A stretch of DNA of 64,000 bases from JAFAGX01 sp963759875. GTDB taxonomy: Bacteria; Acidobacteriota; Terriglobia; Terriglobales; Acidobacteriaceae. The notes below the pieces were generated by a model, which was not told the origin of the DNA, made no database searches, and saw nothing but the letters and a program-made list of their open reading frames with translations. The stretch is from assembly GCA_963759875.1 (NCBI GenBank), contig CAVXBB010000015.1, positions 1,364,001-1,428,000 of the forward strand, read 5' to 3'. The position numbers were made by a program, and so were the translations under genes. This document shows, piece after piece, positions 1 to 8,135 of this stretch. The stretch's first letter is position 1. Every line of letters begins with the position of its first letter.

Positions 1-145
1 ATCTGTGCGAAGTGCGGGCGGGACAGTACTGGAGGGTTGAGAAGCTAGCGTCATTCGACGATTTCCTGGAGAGGCGGTTCCCGACGCTCTCGTGCGGCGG
101 CGAGGAGCAGAAGATCTTGGTTGGCTTGACGAGCTTACTTACTAG
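1..145 (+). CDS. 3' end of an unrecognised gene, cut by the window edge
   Basis: From base 1 the plus strand encodes a soluble, charged stretch (LCEVRAGQYWRVEKLASFDD, then FLERRFP) that reads like real protein. Past about base 95 the same frame continues to 317, but there it lies antisense to the nuclease gene and loses protein character. A one-base shift near base 95 gives an arginine-rich tail ending in TAG at 143-145, which would be convergent with the nuclease gene ending at 142. No family was recognised. Both the frameshift and the 3' end are inference. Confidence 0.3.
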
Positions 146-942
146 TCAGAATGGAGTGACCGGCTCCGTTTCGCAGCACGTGGATTACGCTGTGAATCGG
201 CTTCGGCCAAATCTTTCCTTCCAAGACAAAGTCCAACATAGGGACATGTGCTACATGGGTTCTGCGGAAATCGAATGCCGCTGTGCGGCAGAAACTCAGC
301 AGATTCGATTCGTTTGATCGTGCCTTCCACCAATTGGCCGAACTCCCGCCGCTGCTCGTCAGTGATCGTGGTACGAAGGTATTGAATCTCGACCAATCGT
401 TTGCGAACGAACACAACCTGAGCCACTTCGGAGATGCCGGTGATCCAGGAGTAACAAACCAGCTGTGGATCGAGTGAAAGTAACCCTTCCGGCTCTTCCG
501 GGTAGCGGCTGGATGTGGTCTTCCATTCCAGCAGACACCCGGTTCCATCGAGTTTGCCAATGGCATCGATATAGGCCACGAATTCACTATTTGCTGAGAT
601 TGGTCGAGTGAACTTCATCTGCAGACTTCGCCGCGGCTGGCGTATGCGGACGCGATCCTCCTGGCAGAAGCGGTCGAGCAGTTGAATCCCTTGCTGGAGC
701 ATGCGATCCCAGCTGTCGCTATTGGTGTAATGCAGCCCCTGGTTCTGGTACGTCTGCCATTCCCGAAAAAGCACTTCTGCTGCATCCTGGCGTAGGAAGT
801 AGGCGGCTAGAGCTCGTTCGAAGGCACGGCCGAAAAGCATTGCCGCGCGACTGTCCTTCTCCTGCCAACCATCGAGATAGCGATGCCGATAGCGCCGAGG
901 GCAGGTCAGATAATGGCTGATCTGGGTGTAGCTGTAGATCAT
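142..942 (-). CDS. PD-(D/E)XK nuclease, Cas4/RecB-like, with probable Fe-S cluster
   Basis: This 266-aa protein carries the hallmarks of the Cas4/AddB/RecB-type exonuclease fold. An N-terminal YLTCPRRYRHRYL segment supplies the first cysteine. The catalytic core reads KLDG...LLEWKTTS (the D...E-x-K of PD-(D/E)XK). A C-terminal CSTCPYVGLC cluster would complete a 4Fe-4S site. Such proteins resect DNA ends, and in phages they partner an annealing protein. It is the last of three tightly packed minus-strand genes: the preceding gene stops at 945, two bases from this start. The nuclease fold is well supported; a Red-like role is inferred from context. Confidence 0.75.
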   Translation of the reverse strand: MIYSYTQISHYLTCPRRYRHRYLDGWQEKDSRAAMLFGRAFERALAAYFLRQDAAEVLFREWQTYQNQGLHYTNSDSWDRMLQQGIQLLDRFCQEDRVRIRQPRRSLQMKFTRPISANSEFVAYIDAIGKLDGTGCLLEWKTTSSRYPEEPEGLLSLDPQLVCYSWITGISEVAQVVFVRKRLVEIQYLRTTITDEQRREFGQLVEGTIKRIESAEFLPHSGIRFPQNPCSTCPYVGLCLGRKDLAEADSQRNPRAAKRSRSLHSD

Positions 943-944
943 AA

Positions 945-1388
945 TTAGGCGACCTCAGATCCTGAGGAACTCGCGGGCGACACGACCGCGGGTGACAGCT
1001 CCTGCCACTGACTGGCCGGGGCAAAACCTTCGAGATTAACGAACGTGGTGTTGTTTACGACGACATGGCCGATCTTGACCACACCTTGAAGCCCAACCAG
1101 GCTCTTCTCGTCGATCTCATCTTGCCCGAGCAGGTCGGAGTCATAGCCGAAATCGCGCAGGAACCAATTCAGTTTCCATAAAGCTCGGCGCGTGGCATAA
1201 ATCCGACCTGTAATGGATCGACCGGAGAAATGTTGAGGCTCGAGCACCATGAGCCGCAGAATGTAGTAGGGCTTCTCGATATCCCAGTGATATTGCGCAC
1301 GAGCCACTCGGACCAGATACAGGCTATCTGGCAGAAGAACGCTCCCTGCAGGATCGGCGTCATGCAGTCCTTCGATGCGGCGCTTCAT
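945..1388 (-). CDS. DUF669-like phage ssDNA-binding protein (candidate)
   Basis: A 147-aa acidic protein. The N-terminal half looks like an OB-fold-type beta protein (YLVRVARAQYHWDIEKPYYI, then ILRLMVLEP). A middle LWKLNWFLRDFGYD segment and a GLQGVVKIGHV strand resemble phage DUF669 proteins, which are thought to act as single-strand binding proteins. The start codon overlaps the stop of the upstream gene (1385-1388, ATGA), so the two are probably translationally coupled. Assignment rests on general resemblance and on its place between a candidate annealing protein and a nuclease. Confidence 0.45.
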   Translation of the reverse strand: MKRRIEGLHDADPAGSVLLPDSLYLVRVARAQYHWDIEKPYYILRLMVLEPQHFSGRSITGRIYATRRALWKLNWFLRDFGYDSDLLGQDEIDEKSLVGLQGVVKIGHVVVNNTTFVNLEGFAPASQWQELSPAVVSPASSSGSEVA

Positions 1389-2131
1389 GCGGCACCCGCC
1401 TTCGAATTCCCATAGCTGTTGAGCTGGCAGAGCAACGCACTGGGGTCTTTCTCCGCCTGCTCGGCCAGGTGTGCGACGAATTTTTCGACCTGCTCACGAG
1501 TAGCGTCCCGCAGAGCTTTCACTCCGCAGAACTCCGTAGCGTAGGACTTAACGGCAGTCGCATCGAGTTGATGCTGGCGAATCAGTTGGCACAGGCGATC
1601 GCGAACCGTACGTCCGCCGAAGTTTCCGTTGCCGTTACAAGGTTGCGGAGCGGTCTTGGTTAGAGATCCGATCTCCTCTATCGAGCAAATGCCGATTCCA
1701 TATGCTTTGCGCAACGCACGGTTCACTGCGCGAGTTTCTGCCACCCGCATCTCTGCGCCACGGACAAGCGGGGATACATTGGAGGCATCAGCATCGCCGA
1801 ACCCGGCGAACCCTTTGCAGGTTCGAGACCTGTAGACGGTGGCTTTAAAGGCCCAGCGCTGGGTGGTCGCGTTAGAGAATTCCGGCACAGGTCGAACATG
1901 AATTCCTGCACAGCGCTTTCGCCGTGCTAATCGTATGAGACCCGTATGAGTTACATACCATCGGCCGTCGAGCAACAGAACGTCGCCCATTGGAAGAGAA
2001 AATCCAAACTGCATCGACAGTTCCTTAAGGTCAGATAAATGAACCCGGTTAAGCAAGGCTCCCCAACATCTTTTTGCGTGCTTGCTGTTCAGTGTTATGA
2101 GTTTCCGACGGGGCGAATTTTTGGGTTTCAT
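1385..2131 (-). CDS. Candidate single-strand annealing protein of a phage-like recombination cassette
   Basis: About 248 aa. The central region (FKATVYRS..., then GAEMRVAETRAVNRALRKAY followed by GIG) resembles the segment in Erf/RecT/Rad52-like annealing proteins and related phage proteins where a conserved ETRA-x-x-RALR helix precedes a GI motif. A glycine/asparagine linker follows, then a helical C-terminal domain. I chose ATG at 2131 because it has an AAGG ribosome site 8-9 bases upstream; the alternative ATG at 2152 lies inside a perfect palindrome. It is first of a three-gene operon. The family call is tentative; a different phage DNA-processing protein is possible. Confidence 0.4.
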   Translation of the reverse strand: MKPKNSPRRKLITLNSKHAKRCWGALLNRVHLSDLKELSMQFGFSLPMGDVLLLDGRWYVTHTGLIRLARRKRCAGIHVRPVPEFSNATTQRWAFKATVYRSRTCKGFAGFGDADASNVSPLVRGAEMRVAETRAVNRALRKAYGIGICSIEEIGSLTKTAPQPCNGNGNFGGRTVRDRLCQLIRQHQLDATAVKSYATEFCGVKALRDATREQVEKFVAHLAEQAEKDPSALLCQLNSYGNSKAGAA

Positions 2132-2136
2132 TGCGA

Positions 2137-2161
2137 CTACCTTAGGTAGCATAATGCTACC
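2137..2161. promoter_or_regulatory. Two overlapping perfect palindromes, operator-like
   Basis: CTACCTTAGGTAG (2137-2149) is a perfect 6-1-6 palindrome. GGTAGCATAATGCTACC (2145-2161) is a perfect 8-1-8 palindrome that shares its left arm with the first. The pair sits just upstream of the ATG at 2131. This layout suits a repressor bound as overlapping dimers controlling the recombination cassette. No specific regulator can be named. Confidence 0.5.
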
Positions 2162-2193
2162 ATAAAGGAACCGCTAATTGAAGACCCAAAACA

Positions 2194-2397
2194 TCAGGCT
2201 TTCTTTGGTCTTCGGGTAAGGATCCGTTCGGCGGCTTCTACTGCTGCATTCGCAATAAAGCTGCTGACGCTTCTTCGTTCTGCGGCGGCTGCTTGGTCAA
2301 TGAGCGTCCGCTCCTCCTGCGTCAGGTAGACAAAAGTCTTCCGGCCTAATAGCTGTGGTGATCGGCGCCGGGACTTGGGCGCAGGTCCCTTTTTCAT
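2194..2397 (-). CDS. Ribbon-helix-helix protein, DUF1778-like
   Basis: A 67-aa protein with a basic start (MKKGPAPKSRRR) followed by KTFVYLTQEERTLIDQAAAA and SVSSFIANAAVEAAERIL. This is the strand-helix-helix pattern of DUF1778/TacA-type antitoxins. These proteins bind DNA as dimers and usually pair with a GNAT acetyltransferase toxin. No GNAT gene is adjacent, so it may be an orphan or a small regulator. ATG at 2397 is preferred over 2433 because the extra residues do not fit the family. It may bind the nearby palindromes, but this is only a possibility. Confidence 0.6.
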   Translation of the reverse strand: MKKGPAPKSRRRSPQLLGRKTFVYLTQEERTLIDQAAAAERRSVSSFIANAAVEAAERILTRRPKKA

Positions 2398-2433
2398 GGC
2401 CGCAATGGTACACCGACGAACGCCTGAGCCCAA

Positions 2434-2976
2434 TGTCGCCCTGGGTTCCGGTCTAAGTGCTAGTATTACACTTAGTTCGTATACAGTCGTTTTCTGCGCT
2501 GGCCCATAGGCGAAATGAGCGATGCCTAAAAAGGGCTACTGTCACTGCTTGAACGAGAAGTGAAGGCATACCGCGGCTCACGAGAAGCGACGATCCCGAG
2601 CTCTTGCTCAACTGGAGCGGCTGCAGAGGAAAAGAAGCGGGGAAAGCATTCCGGCTCCTGTGGATCTGCAGATAACGGGCGACATAGACGATTTTGCGAA
2701 ACGAAGCCAATAAGTCCTGCCTTCTCAAACACAAAACTTTCGTAATTATCTCGCACCCTCGTCCCAAGACGCCCGAAAACTAGCCCTGCCCAGATTTCTT
2801 CACTAAGCTTGTCTACCAAACAAAGCCTGCTTTATGCTCAACGAATATGCATCTGGAGAAGGTGGAGAATAGGCACAACATGAGCAATCCTCAGAAAGTG
2901 AACGACGGTGACGCGCACGCAGGAATGCGAAACTGTATGCAGCACTAATAACAGCTCGCGCGAGCACCCAAATTAA
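2434..2976. other. Intergenic region with no supported gene
   Basis: About 540 bases between the ribbon-helix-helix gene and the GT39-type gene. Short open frames exist on both strands but have no start signals or recognisable protein character. No clear hairpin terminator or promoter was found. Confidence 0.5.
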
Positions 2977-4683
2977 ATGTTGGAACTGCAACACTCCGAA
3001 CAAGTTCTCTGCTTGGCTAAGCCAAGGACCAGGGCACGCTATCTCTGCTACGCACTGCTGGCGTTCACACTTCTTATATTTTCGGCAATTCGTTGGCGTC
3101 TGCGCGATATGCCACTGCAACGAGATGAGGGTGAGTATGCTTACGCAGGCCAGCTTTTATTGCAGGGCATTCCTCTCTACCAACATGTCCACAGTATGAA
3201 GTTTCCAGGAACCTTCGTGGCGAATGCTGTGATTTTGTTGATCTTTGGACAGACGCCCTCGGGAATCCATATCGGTCTGCTTGTTCTGAATGCGGCAACT
3301 GCGCTGTTTCTGCTCATGGTCGGCTTGCGCGTGTTCGAAACGTCCTCGGCCGTTTTTGCCGCGATGAGCTACATCCTGCTGTCCACCAGCCGCTCGGTTC
3401 TAGGTTTTCAAGCTCACGCCACACACTTCGTCGTTTTCTTTGCTGTCGCCGGTATCGTGCTTTTGCTCGACGGTCTGCGCCGGAACTCCGCCTGGATTTT
3501 GCTCACAGCTGGGCTGTTATTTGGGCTGGGCATTCTCATGAAGCAGCACGGCATCTTCTTTCTGGCTTTCGCAGTGTTTTACATATTAATGCGCGAGCAC
3601 CGTATGCCTGCGCCCGAGCGCTCGGTTTTGAAGAAGATTGCGGCTTTAGCCTTGGGCGCAGCGCTCCCATTGGCTCTCACCTTTTTTCTAGTGCTGCGCT
3701 TTGGGGACTTCGGAAAATTCTGGTTTTGGACCTTCAAATACGCCCACGCCTACACCGCTACCCAAACGTGGAGTTATGCTCGCCACATTTTTTCGGCCAA
3801 AGCGCGCTCGCTAACCCATTCTCTGGAGTTGATGTGGATCATGAGCTTTGTTGGGCTGACATCGTTTTTTTGGGATGCGGCTTCCCGCACGAAAGCGGAT
3901 TTTTTGCTTTCTCTGACGTTGTTCTCATGCCTTGCAGTTTGTCCTGGTTTTCTTTTTCGCGGACACTACTTTGTTCTAATGTTGCCCGCAGTGGCATTAC
4001 TGATAGGCCTTGCAGTAAGCTCCACGACAAGATGGTTCAGTACGCGAGCGACAGCTGGCTCGGGCCCCGCGCACCTGATCGTGCTCCTGCCCGGAGTAAT
4101 ATTTCTGCTGACGTTTTCGTATAGCGTTTTCCGCGAGAGGCAGTTGTTATTTCATACCGACTCGCTCACAGTCTCTCGTGAATTCTTCGCCTTGCCCGAG
4201 GCTGAGGCGGCCGCGGATTTTATCCAGCACCACAGTCACCCCGATGCCCGCGTCGCCGTGCTTGGATCCGAACCCGAGATCTATTTCTATAGTCATCGCC
4301 TTTCCGCCACCGGGTATCTGTACACCTATCCTCTGATGGAAAAGCAGATTTACGCACCCGCTATGCAGCGCGAAATGATCGGCGAGATCGAGACGACACA
4401 TCCGGAATTCATGGTTGTGGTCTATTCTCGCGACTCGTGGGGCCGACAAGCTTCCTCGGATGCCACTATTTTTAAATGGGCGGACGCCTACTTGCGACGC
4501 GAATACTGCCTGGTCGCCACGGTAAGTCTTCCTCAGAATCTTTCGCTGCAAGGTGTTGCTCGGCCAGTAGTCTCAACAGTGTCGGATCCTGCTTTGCTGT
4601 ACATCTTTCAAAAAGGAATCACTTGTTCTCCCCAGGAATATCCAAAATTGGCGGATCTCGTGGCGTACGCGGAAGCTAACTAG
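2977..4683 (+). CDS. Membrane glycosyltransferase, GT39/ArnT-like
   Basis: A 568-aa polytopic protein. After a first membrane helix (CYALLAFTLLIFSAIRW) comes RDEGEYAYAGQLLLQGIPLY, the D-E motif typical of the first periplasmic loop of GT39/GT83-type enzymes that use polyprenyl-phosphate sugars. About ten further hydrophobic helices follow, then a C-terminal soluble domain from about residue 400. It probably transfers a sugar to a lipid, glycan or protein on the outer face of the inner membrane. It lies next to the exopolysaccharide locus but is transcribed separately. No obvious ribosome site precedes the ATG at 2977, so the start is uncertain. Confidence 0.75.
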   Translation: MLELQHSEQVLCLAKPRTRARYLCYALLAFTLLIFSAIRWRLRDMPLQRDEGEYAYAGQLLLQGIPLYQHVHSMKFPGTFVANAVILLIFGQTPSGIHIGLLVLNAATALFLLMVGLRVFETSSAVFAAMSYILLSTSRSVLGFQAHATHFVVFFAVAGIVLLLDGLRRNSAWILLTAGLLFGLGILMKQHGIFFLAFAVFYILMREHRMPAPERSVLKKIAALALGAALPLALTFFLVLRFGDFGKFWFWTFKYAHAYTATQTWSYARHIFSAKARSLTHSLELMWIMSFVGLTSFFWDAASRTKADFLLSLTLFSCLAVCPGFLFRGHYFVLMLPAVALLIGLAVSSTTRWFSTRATAGSGPAHLIVLLPGVIFLLTFSYSVFRERQLLFHTDSLTVSREFFALPEAEAAADFIQHHSHPDARVAVLGSEPEIYFYSHRLSATGYLYTYPLMEKQIYAPAMQREMIGEIETTHPEFMVVVYSRDSWGRQASSDATIFKWADAYLRREYCLVATVSLPQNLSLQGVARPVVSTVSDPALLYIFQKGITCSPQEYPKLADLVAYAEAN

Positions 4684-4694
4684 GAGAAAAGAAA

Positions 4695-4720
4695 GCCGAA
4701 TCCCCGGGCGAGGATCCGGC
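4695..4720 (-). terminator. Rho-independent terminator for the beta-helix gene
   Basis: A 9-bp stem with one mismatch (GCCGAATCC...GGATCCGGC) and an 8-base loop. Read on the minus strand it is followed by TTTCTTTTCT. It lies between the convergent GT39 and beta-helix genes, so it best serves the minus-strand gene. Confidence 0.55.
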
Positions 4721-4744
4721 AATTGTGCAAGAGCGCGCGAACCT

Positions 4745-6001
4745 CTAGTGGCGCTTTGGGCTGAATTTAGCAGCCGCTTTCGTGGAAGCTTTGCTCGAAG
4801 CTCCCGAAGGGGCTGGCAAGCAGGTGTCACCGCCTTGCATAGCAAAGCTCACATTGAAGTAGTTGTTTGAGGCTGCGATGGTGTTCCCACTACCGGTTCC
4901 TGTCAAAACCCCGGCGCAAGAGAAATTGATCGTGTTGCTCGTAACTGAGTTGTTATTGCCGTTGCCTGTGCAGTATGGGGTGGCGCTGCCGTCGAGGTGA
5001 ATGCCGGATTCATCGGCGCCGTTGATGGTATTCGATGAGATGACGTTGTTATTGCCGCAGACGTCAATGGCATCGAAAAGGTGAGTGGCGCTTACGATGT
5101 TGTGGCTAACGGTATTGGCATTGGCCTTCCCCGATGTGGGATCACTCACTAGCCCGATGCCGAACTGAGAGTTGGTGACCTGGTTCGACGTGATTGAGAC
5201 TCCCTTTGAGGCATATACCAGGATACCGTCTGCGGCATCTCCAGTGTCGGAGAAAGTGTCTGGACCCCAAATGTTGTCGGTTATGGTATTGCCTGTGATC
5301 GTGCCAGCCGCGCCAAAAGCAATCTGGACCCCGTTCTCGGCGGCTCCGGTAGTGCTGCCCTGACCGATGATTGAGTTATTGGAGGCGGTCAGAGTCGTGC
5401 CTGCTTCGTTTCCAGTGATTCCGTTCTTCTGAAAATTCTCTACCAGCGAGCCGCTTACGTTAACGTTTGATGTGCTCCCATTTGCGCTCTCGGCGAAGAT
5501 GCCTTCGCCGCTTTGACATCCCGTATAGCCGGCTGGCAGCACCTCATTGAGGACTGCACTTTTGGTAACCGTACCGGAGGCATTCTGGAAATAGATGCCA
5601 ATCAAGTCCGGAGCACAACTTGTGATGTTATTACCCGCGCCATCCACAGTGAGATTGTTGATGGTTACATTAGCGCCGCTATATACGTATATTTGTGGCG
5701 CAACAGGGGTTCCCTGGAAGCTGGTAGCATAAATCATACCACCCCCCGGGACCTGAACGCTGGCTAGGCCGGTCCCGGTTCCCTGCAACGTCAGGCTTTC
5801 ATTGATGAAAACCTGCTCGGGGTACGCGCCCGGACAAATATTTATTGTATCCCCTGGATTAGAGTTGTTTACAGCAATCGTGATCGTAGCGTATTGCGGC
5901 GTAGCTGGTGTACATGTACCTACTTGTGAGGTAGCGCCGAAGAGATGAGTAGCGGCCAGCAACAAAAACGTCACAACGAGGCCTAAGGTTCGACGAAGCA
6001 T
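4745..6001 (-). CDS. Exported right-handed beta-helix protein
   Basis: A 418-aa protein with a clear signal peptide (MLRRTLGLVVTFLLLAATHLFGA) and an early PGDTINICPGAYPEQVFI segment, the usual entry strand of pectate-lyase-like beta-helices. Many short Asn/Thr-rich coils follow (for example GITGNEAGTTLTASNNSI and ISSNTINGADESGIHLDGS), typical of NosD/Periplasmic-copper-binding-like beta-helix repeats. The C-terminus is basic (KAAAKFSPKRH). It is probably secreted or periplasmic and may bind or cleave carbohydrate; catalytic residues cannot be named. ATG at 6001 is preceded by AAAGGAG, a good ribosome site. Confidence 0.75.
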   Translation of the reverse strand: MLRRTLGLVVTFLLLAATHLFGATSQVGTCTPATPQYATITIAVNNSNPGDTINICPGAYPEQVFINESLTLQGTGTGLASVQVPGGGMIYATSFQGTPVAPQIYVYSGANVTINNLTVDGAGNNITSCAPDLIGIYFQNASGTVTKSAVLNEVLPAGYTGCQSGEGIFAESANGSTSNVNVSGSLVENFQKNGITGNEAGTTLTASNNSIIGQGSTTGAAENGVQIAFGAAGTITGNTITDNIWGPDTFSDTGDAADGILVYASKGVSITSNQVTNSQFGIGLVSDPTSGKANANTVSHNIVSATHLFDAIDVCGNNNVISSNTINGADESGIHLDGSATPYCTGNGNNNSVTSNTINFSCAGVLTGTGSGNTIAASNNYFNVSFAMQGGDTCLPAPSGASSKASTKAAAKFSPKRH

Positions 6002-6264
6002 TTTATCTCCTTTTCAGTCGAGCTGAGTTTGCATAGCGAGGAGAAAGGATCCTGCAGGGGAGAATCCCCAGGATGGTTCTACGCTCTTGATTTCTTGCTA
6101 CTGCCGCGGGGGAAAGTAAGCTTGGGGGCATTTTGCAGGCAAAATCCTCTCGCCCAATGCAGAGGGAAGCTTACATTTGGATTGTGACCTGATAGTGACA
6201 GCAGTTTGAACATTCCGCGAATTAATCTGCCGCCGCTACGGCAAAGCATTCAAATTTGACAGGA

Positions 6265-7100
6265 CTATGCGGCGAACCTGGCAGTGATGGCATCCCCGCA
6301 TCCAGGCCAATGACGGTTGAGCTCTTGCTGCAGAGCTCGGTTGTGCGGTGCGTAATATTGCTGCAAACAATCCCGGGTCGTCTGCGATATGGCAGCATAG
6401 TTGCCCACATGCTCGGCCCGATACGCGGGCAACTCCCATTCCCGCAGCCTTAGAAATTTCAATACTTTCTTGTACTCGTTGGCCGGATTTTCGAAGAATT
6501 CCTCGCTGCTTAGGATAAGGAACTGATCAGCACGGAAGTAATTGAGCCAGCGCCGAATCTGATCGCAGTAGATTCCGCGCGCCAGATAAGTGAAATGTTG
6601 GAACTTAAAACTCTCATAGTCTGAGCATGCTTCCAACTTCTCCGCCTCGCCCGCAATGCGAGACTGCTCCTCTTCGATTGCCTGTTCGAAAGGAAGCGAC
6701 TCACTTCCGAGTCGAACCTCATGATGATAATGGGAATACGCCCGATCGACAGGATCCGGAGAAGTACGATAATGCGGGCGGCAGGTATCAAATCGGCTGC
6801 CCGGATGGGCGCCCGAGGGTGCAGCATGTAATACGGGGTCGCGTCCCCGGCCGCAGCACGTCGAATGCGTAAACTAGCTCGCAGGCGGTGAGCTGCGTTC
6901 CTTACAAAGTGCGACCGGTACCACTCCACGCCTCTGGCATAGTTCAAATCGAAAAAATGCACTTCCTTCCATTTCGGGGCGATCACGTCGGGATGCGCGG
7001 CAAGATAGCTTGCGAGCGATGTAGTGCCAGCTTTCTGTGCTCCGATGATCAGGAAATTGGGCAGCGTAGTGGAGTCAAACAACGTGCTCGAGAAGCCCAT
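6265..7100 (-). pseudogene. PAPS-dependent sulfotransferase, interrupted by one frameshift
   Basis: The first half carries the 5'-phosphosulfate loop (FLIIGAQKAGTTSLASYL). Near 6755 the frame breaks where VLLR should continue into the 3'-phosphate motif. Shifting by one base restores PVDRAYSHYHHEVRL and then an intact C-terminal half down to 6265. The DNA reads CGGATCCT where CGGAATCCT is expected, so a single A is missing. The enzyme would sulfate a polysaccharide or other carbohydrate, which fits its place next to the export genes. ATG at 7100 is preferred over 7133. Whether the shift is real decay or a sequencing indel cannot be told here. Confidence 0.75.
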
Positions 7101-7172
7101 AATCGTGCTCTGCGTTCCGCCCCTTCTCGTCACCGTAGTTAACTCAAGGCGCCAAGTCAGTGGCCATGGCCG

Positions 7173-8105
7173 CTATTCTTCTGCGAGGAGCTCGCGGGCA
7201 GGCGCAGATTTATGAGCAGGTGCCTTATCGGGACTGGGCGCCGCAGAAAGCCTCTCTTCGATATGATTTAGCACCACTCCCACCATCGACTCTTCTCGAA
7301 ATCTCCTTTGCGCTTTCCGCACGATATCAAACGGGGTCGATTTCGACCGAACCACTAGCAAGACACCGTCACAGCAATTGGCGAGTAAACCGGCGTCACA
7401 GACTGGAAGCGCAGCGGATGAATCGATGATGATCCAGTCAAAGAAGGATTCCACCCGGTCGATAAGGGACTTCAAGCGGCCGTTCGCAACCAGTTCAGTA
7501 GGACCGGCGACAGAGCGGCCAGCGGGAATCAAGAAAAGATTCTCAATGCACCCTGCTTGCATGACTTCGAACTCTTTCATTTCCTGCAGCGAGTAATCCG
7601 AAAACCCCGGCGTGGCTGAAGTACCGAAAACCGAATGCAACCGCGGGTTACGCAGATCCGCGTCGATCAACAGCACCCGGCACTGCTCCTGGAGCGACAG
7701 GGCTTGGGCCAGGTTTACTGCGACAAATGACCTTCCCTCTTTAGGCAGTGCACTGGCAATTAGTATTGATTTCAAGGAACGTTCTTTGCGGACACTGTAC
7801 AGTCGAGAGCGAAGTGTGCGGAACTCTTCAGTGGCACTGGCCTCCTCCATTCCCCCAAACGAAATCAATATCTGAGGATTCAGCGTCCACGTACTGCGGC
7901 GACATCCGTGCCGCAGCGGATCGGGCCGAGGAGCTTCAGACCGCTTCGGCGAATCGGAGTTCGGTTCAGCTGTTACCACAGCGTGCTCATCGTTTGGGTT
8001 ATCTGCAGGCGAGTCCAATGCCCTCTCGATCGCGCGCAAAGCTCCATCCCGAACTTCAAGGGCCTTCACGGCGCTACTTGTTCGGCTCATCGGTGTAGAA
8101 ACCAT
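7173..8105 (-). CDS. CpsD/CapB-type BY-kinase-like ATPase with altered Walker A
   Basis: A 310-aa protein of the polysaccharide co-polymerase ATPase family. The order of motifs is EFRTLRSRLY, the P-loop region ASALPKEGRSFVAVNLA, Walker A' (RVLLIDADLR) and Walker B (WIIIDSSAALP). The invariant P-loop lysine of E-G-K-S/T is arginine here (EGRSF), and the C-terminus (KSAPARELLAEE) has no tyrosine cluster. It could be a non-autophosphorylating or inactive partner that still regulates Wzz. It sits 30 bases downstream of the Wzz-type gene. The start may be 8105 or 8090. Confidence 0.75.
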   Translation of the reverse strand: MVSTPMSRTSSAVKALEVRDGALRAIERALDSPADNPNDEHAVVTAEPNSDSPKRSEAPRPDPLRHGCRRSTWTLNPQILISFGGMEEASATEEFRTLRSRLYSVRKERSLKSILIASALPKEGRSFVAVNLAQALSLQEQCRVLLIDADLRNPRLHSVFGTSATPGFSDYSLQEMKEFEVMQAGCIENLFLIPAGRSVAGPTELVANGRLKSLIDRVESFFDWIIIDSSAALPVCDAGLLANCCDGVLLVVRSKSTPFDIVRKAQRRFREESMVGVVLNHIEERLSAAPSPDKAPAHKSAPARELLAEE

Positions 8106-8135
8106 TCTCCAGCGGCAGAAGCGCGGACCAGCATT

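Noticed and set aside
2194..2397. Complete toxin-antitoxin pair with the DUF1778-like protein
   Set aside because: No GNAT or other toxin gene adjoins it.
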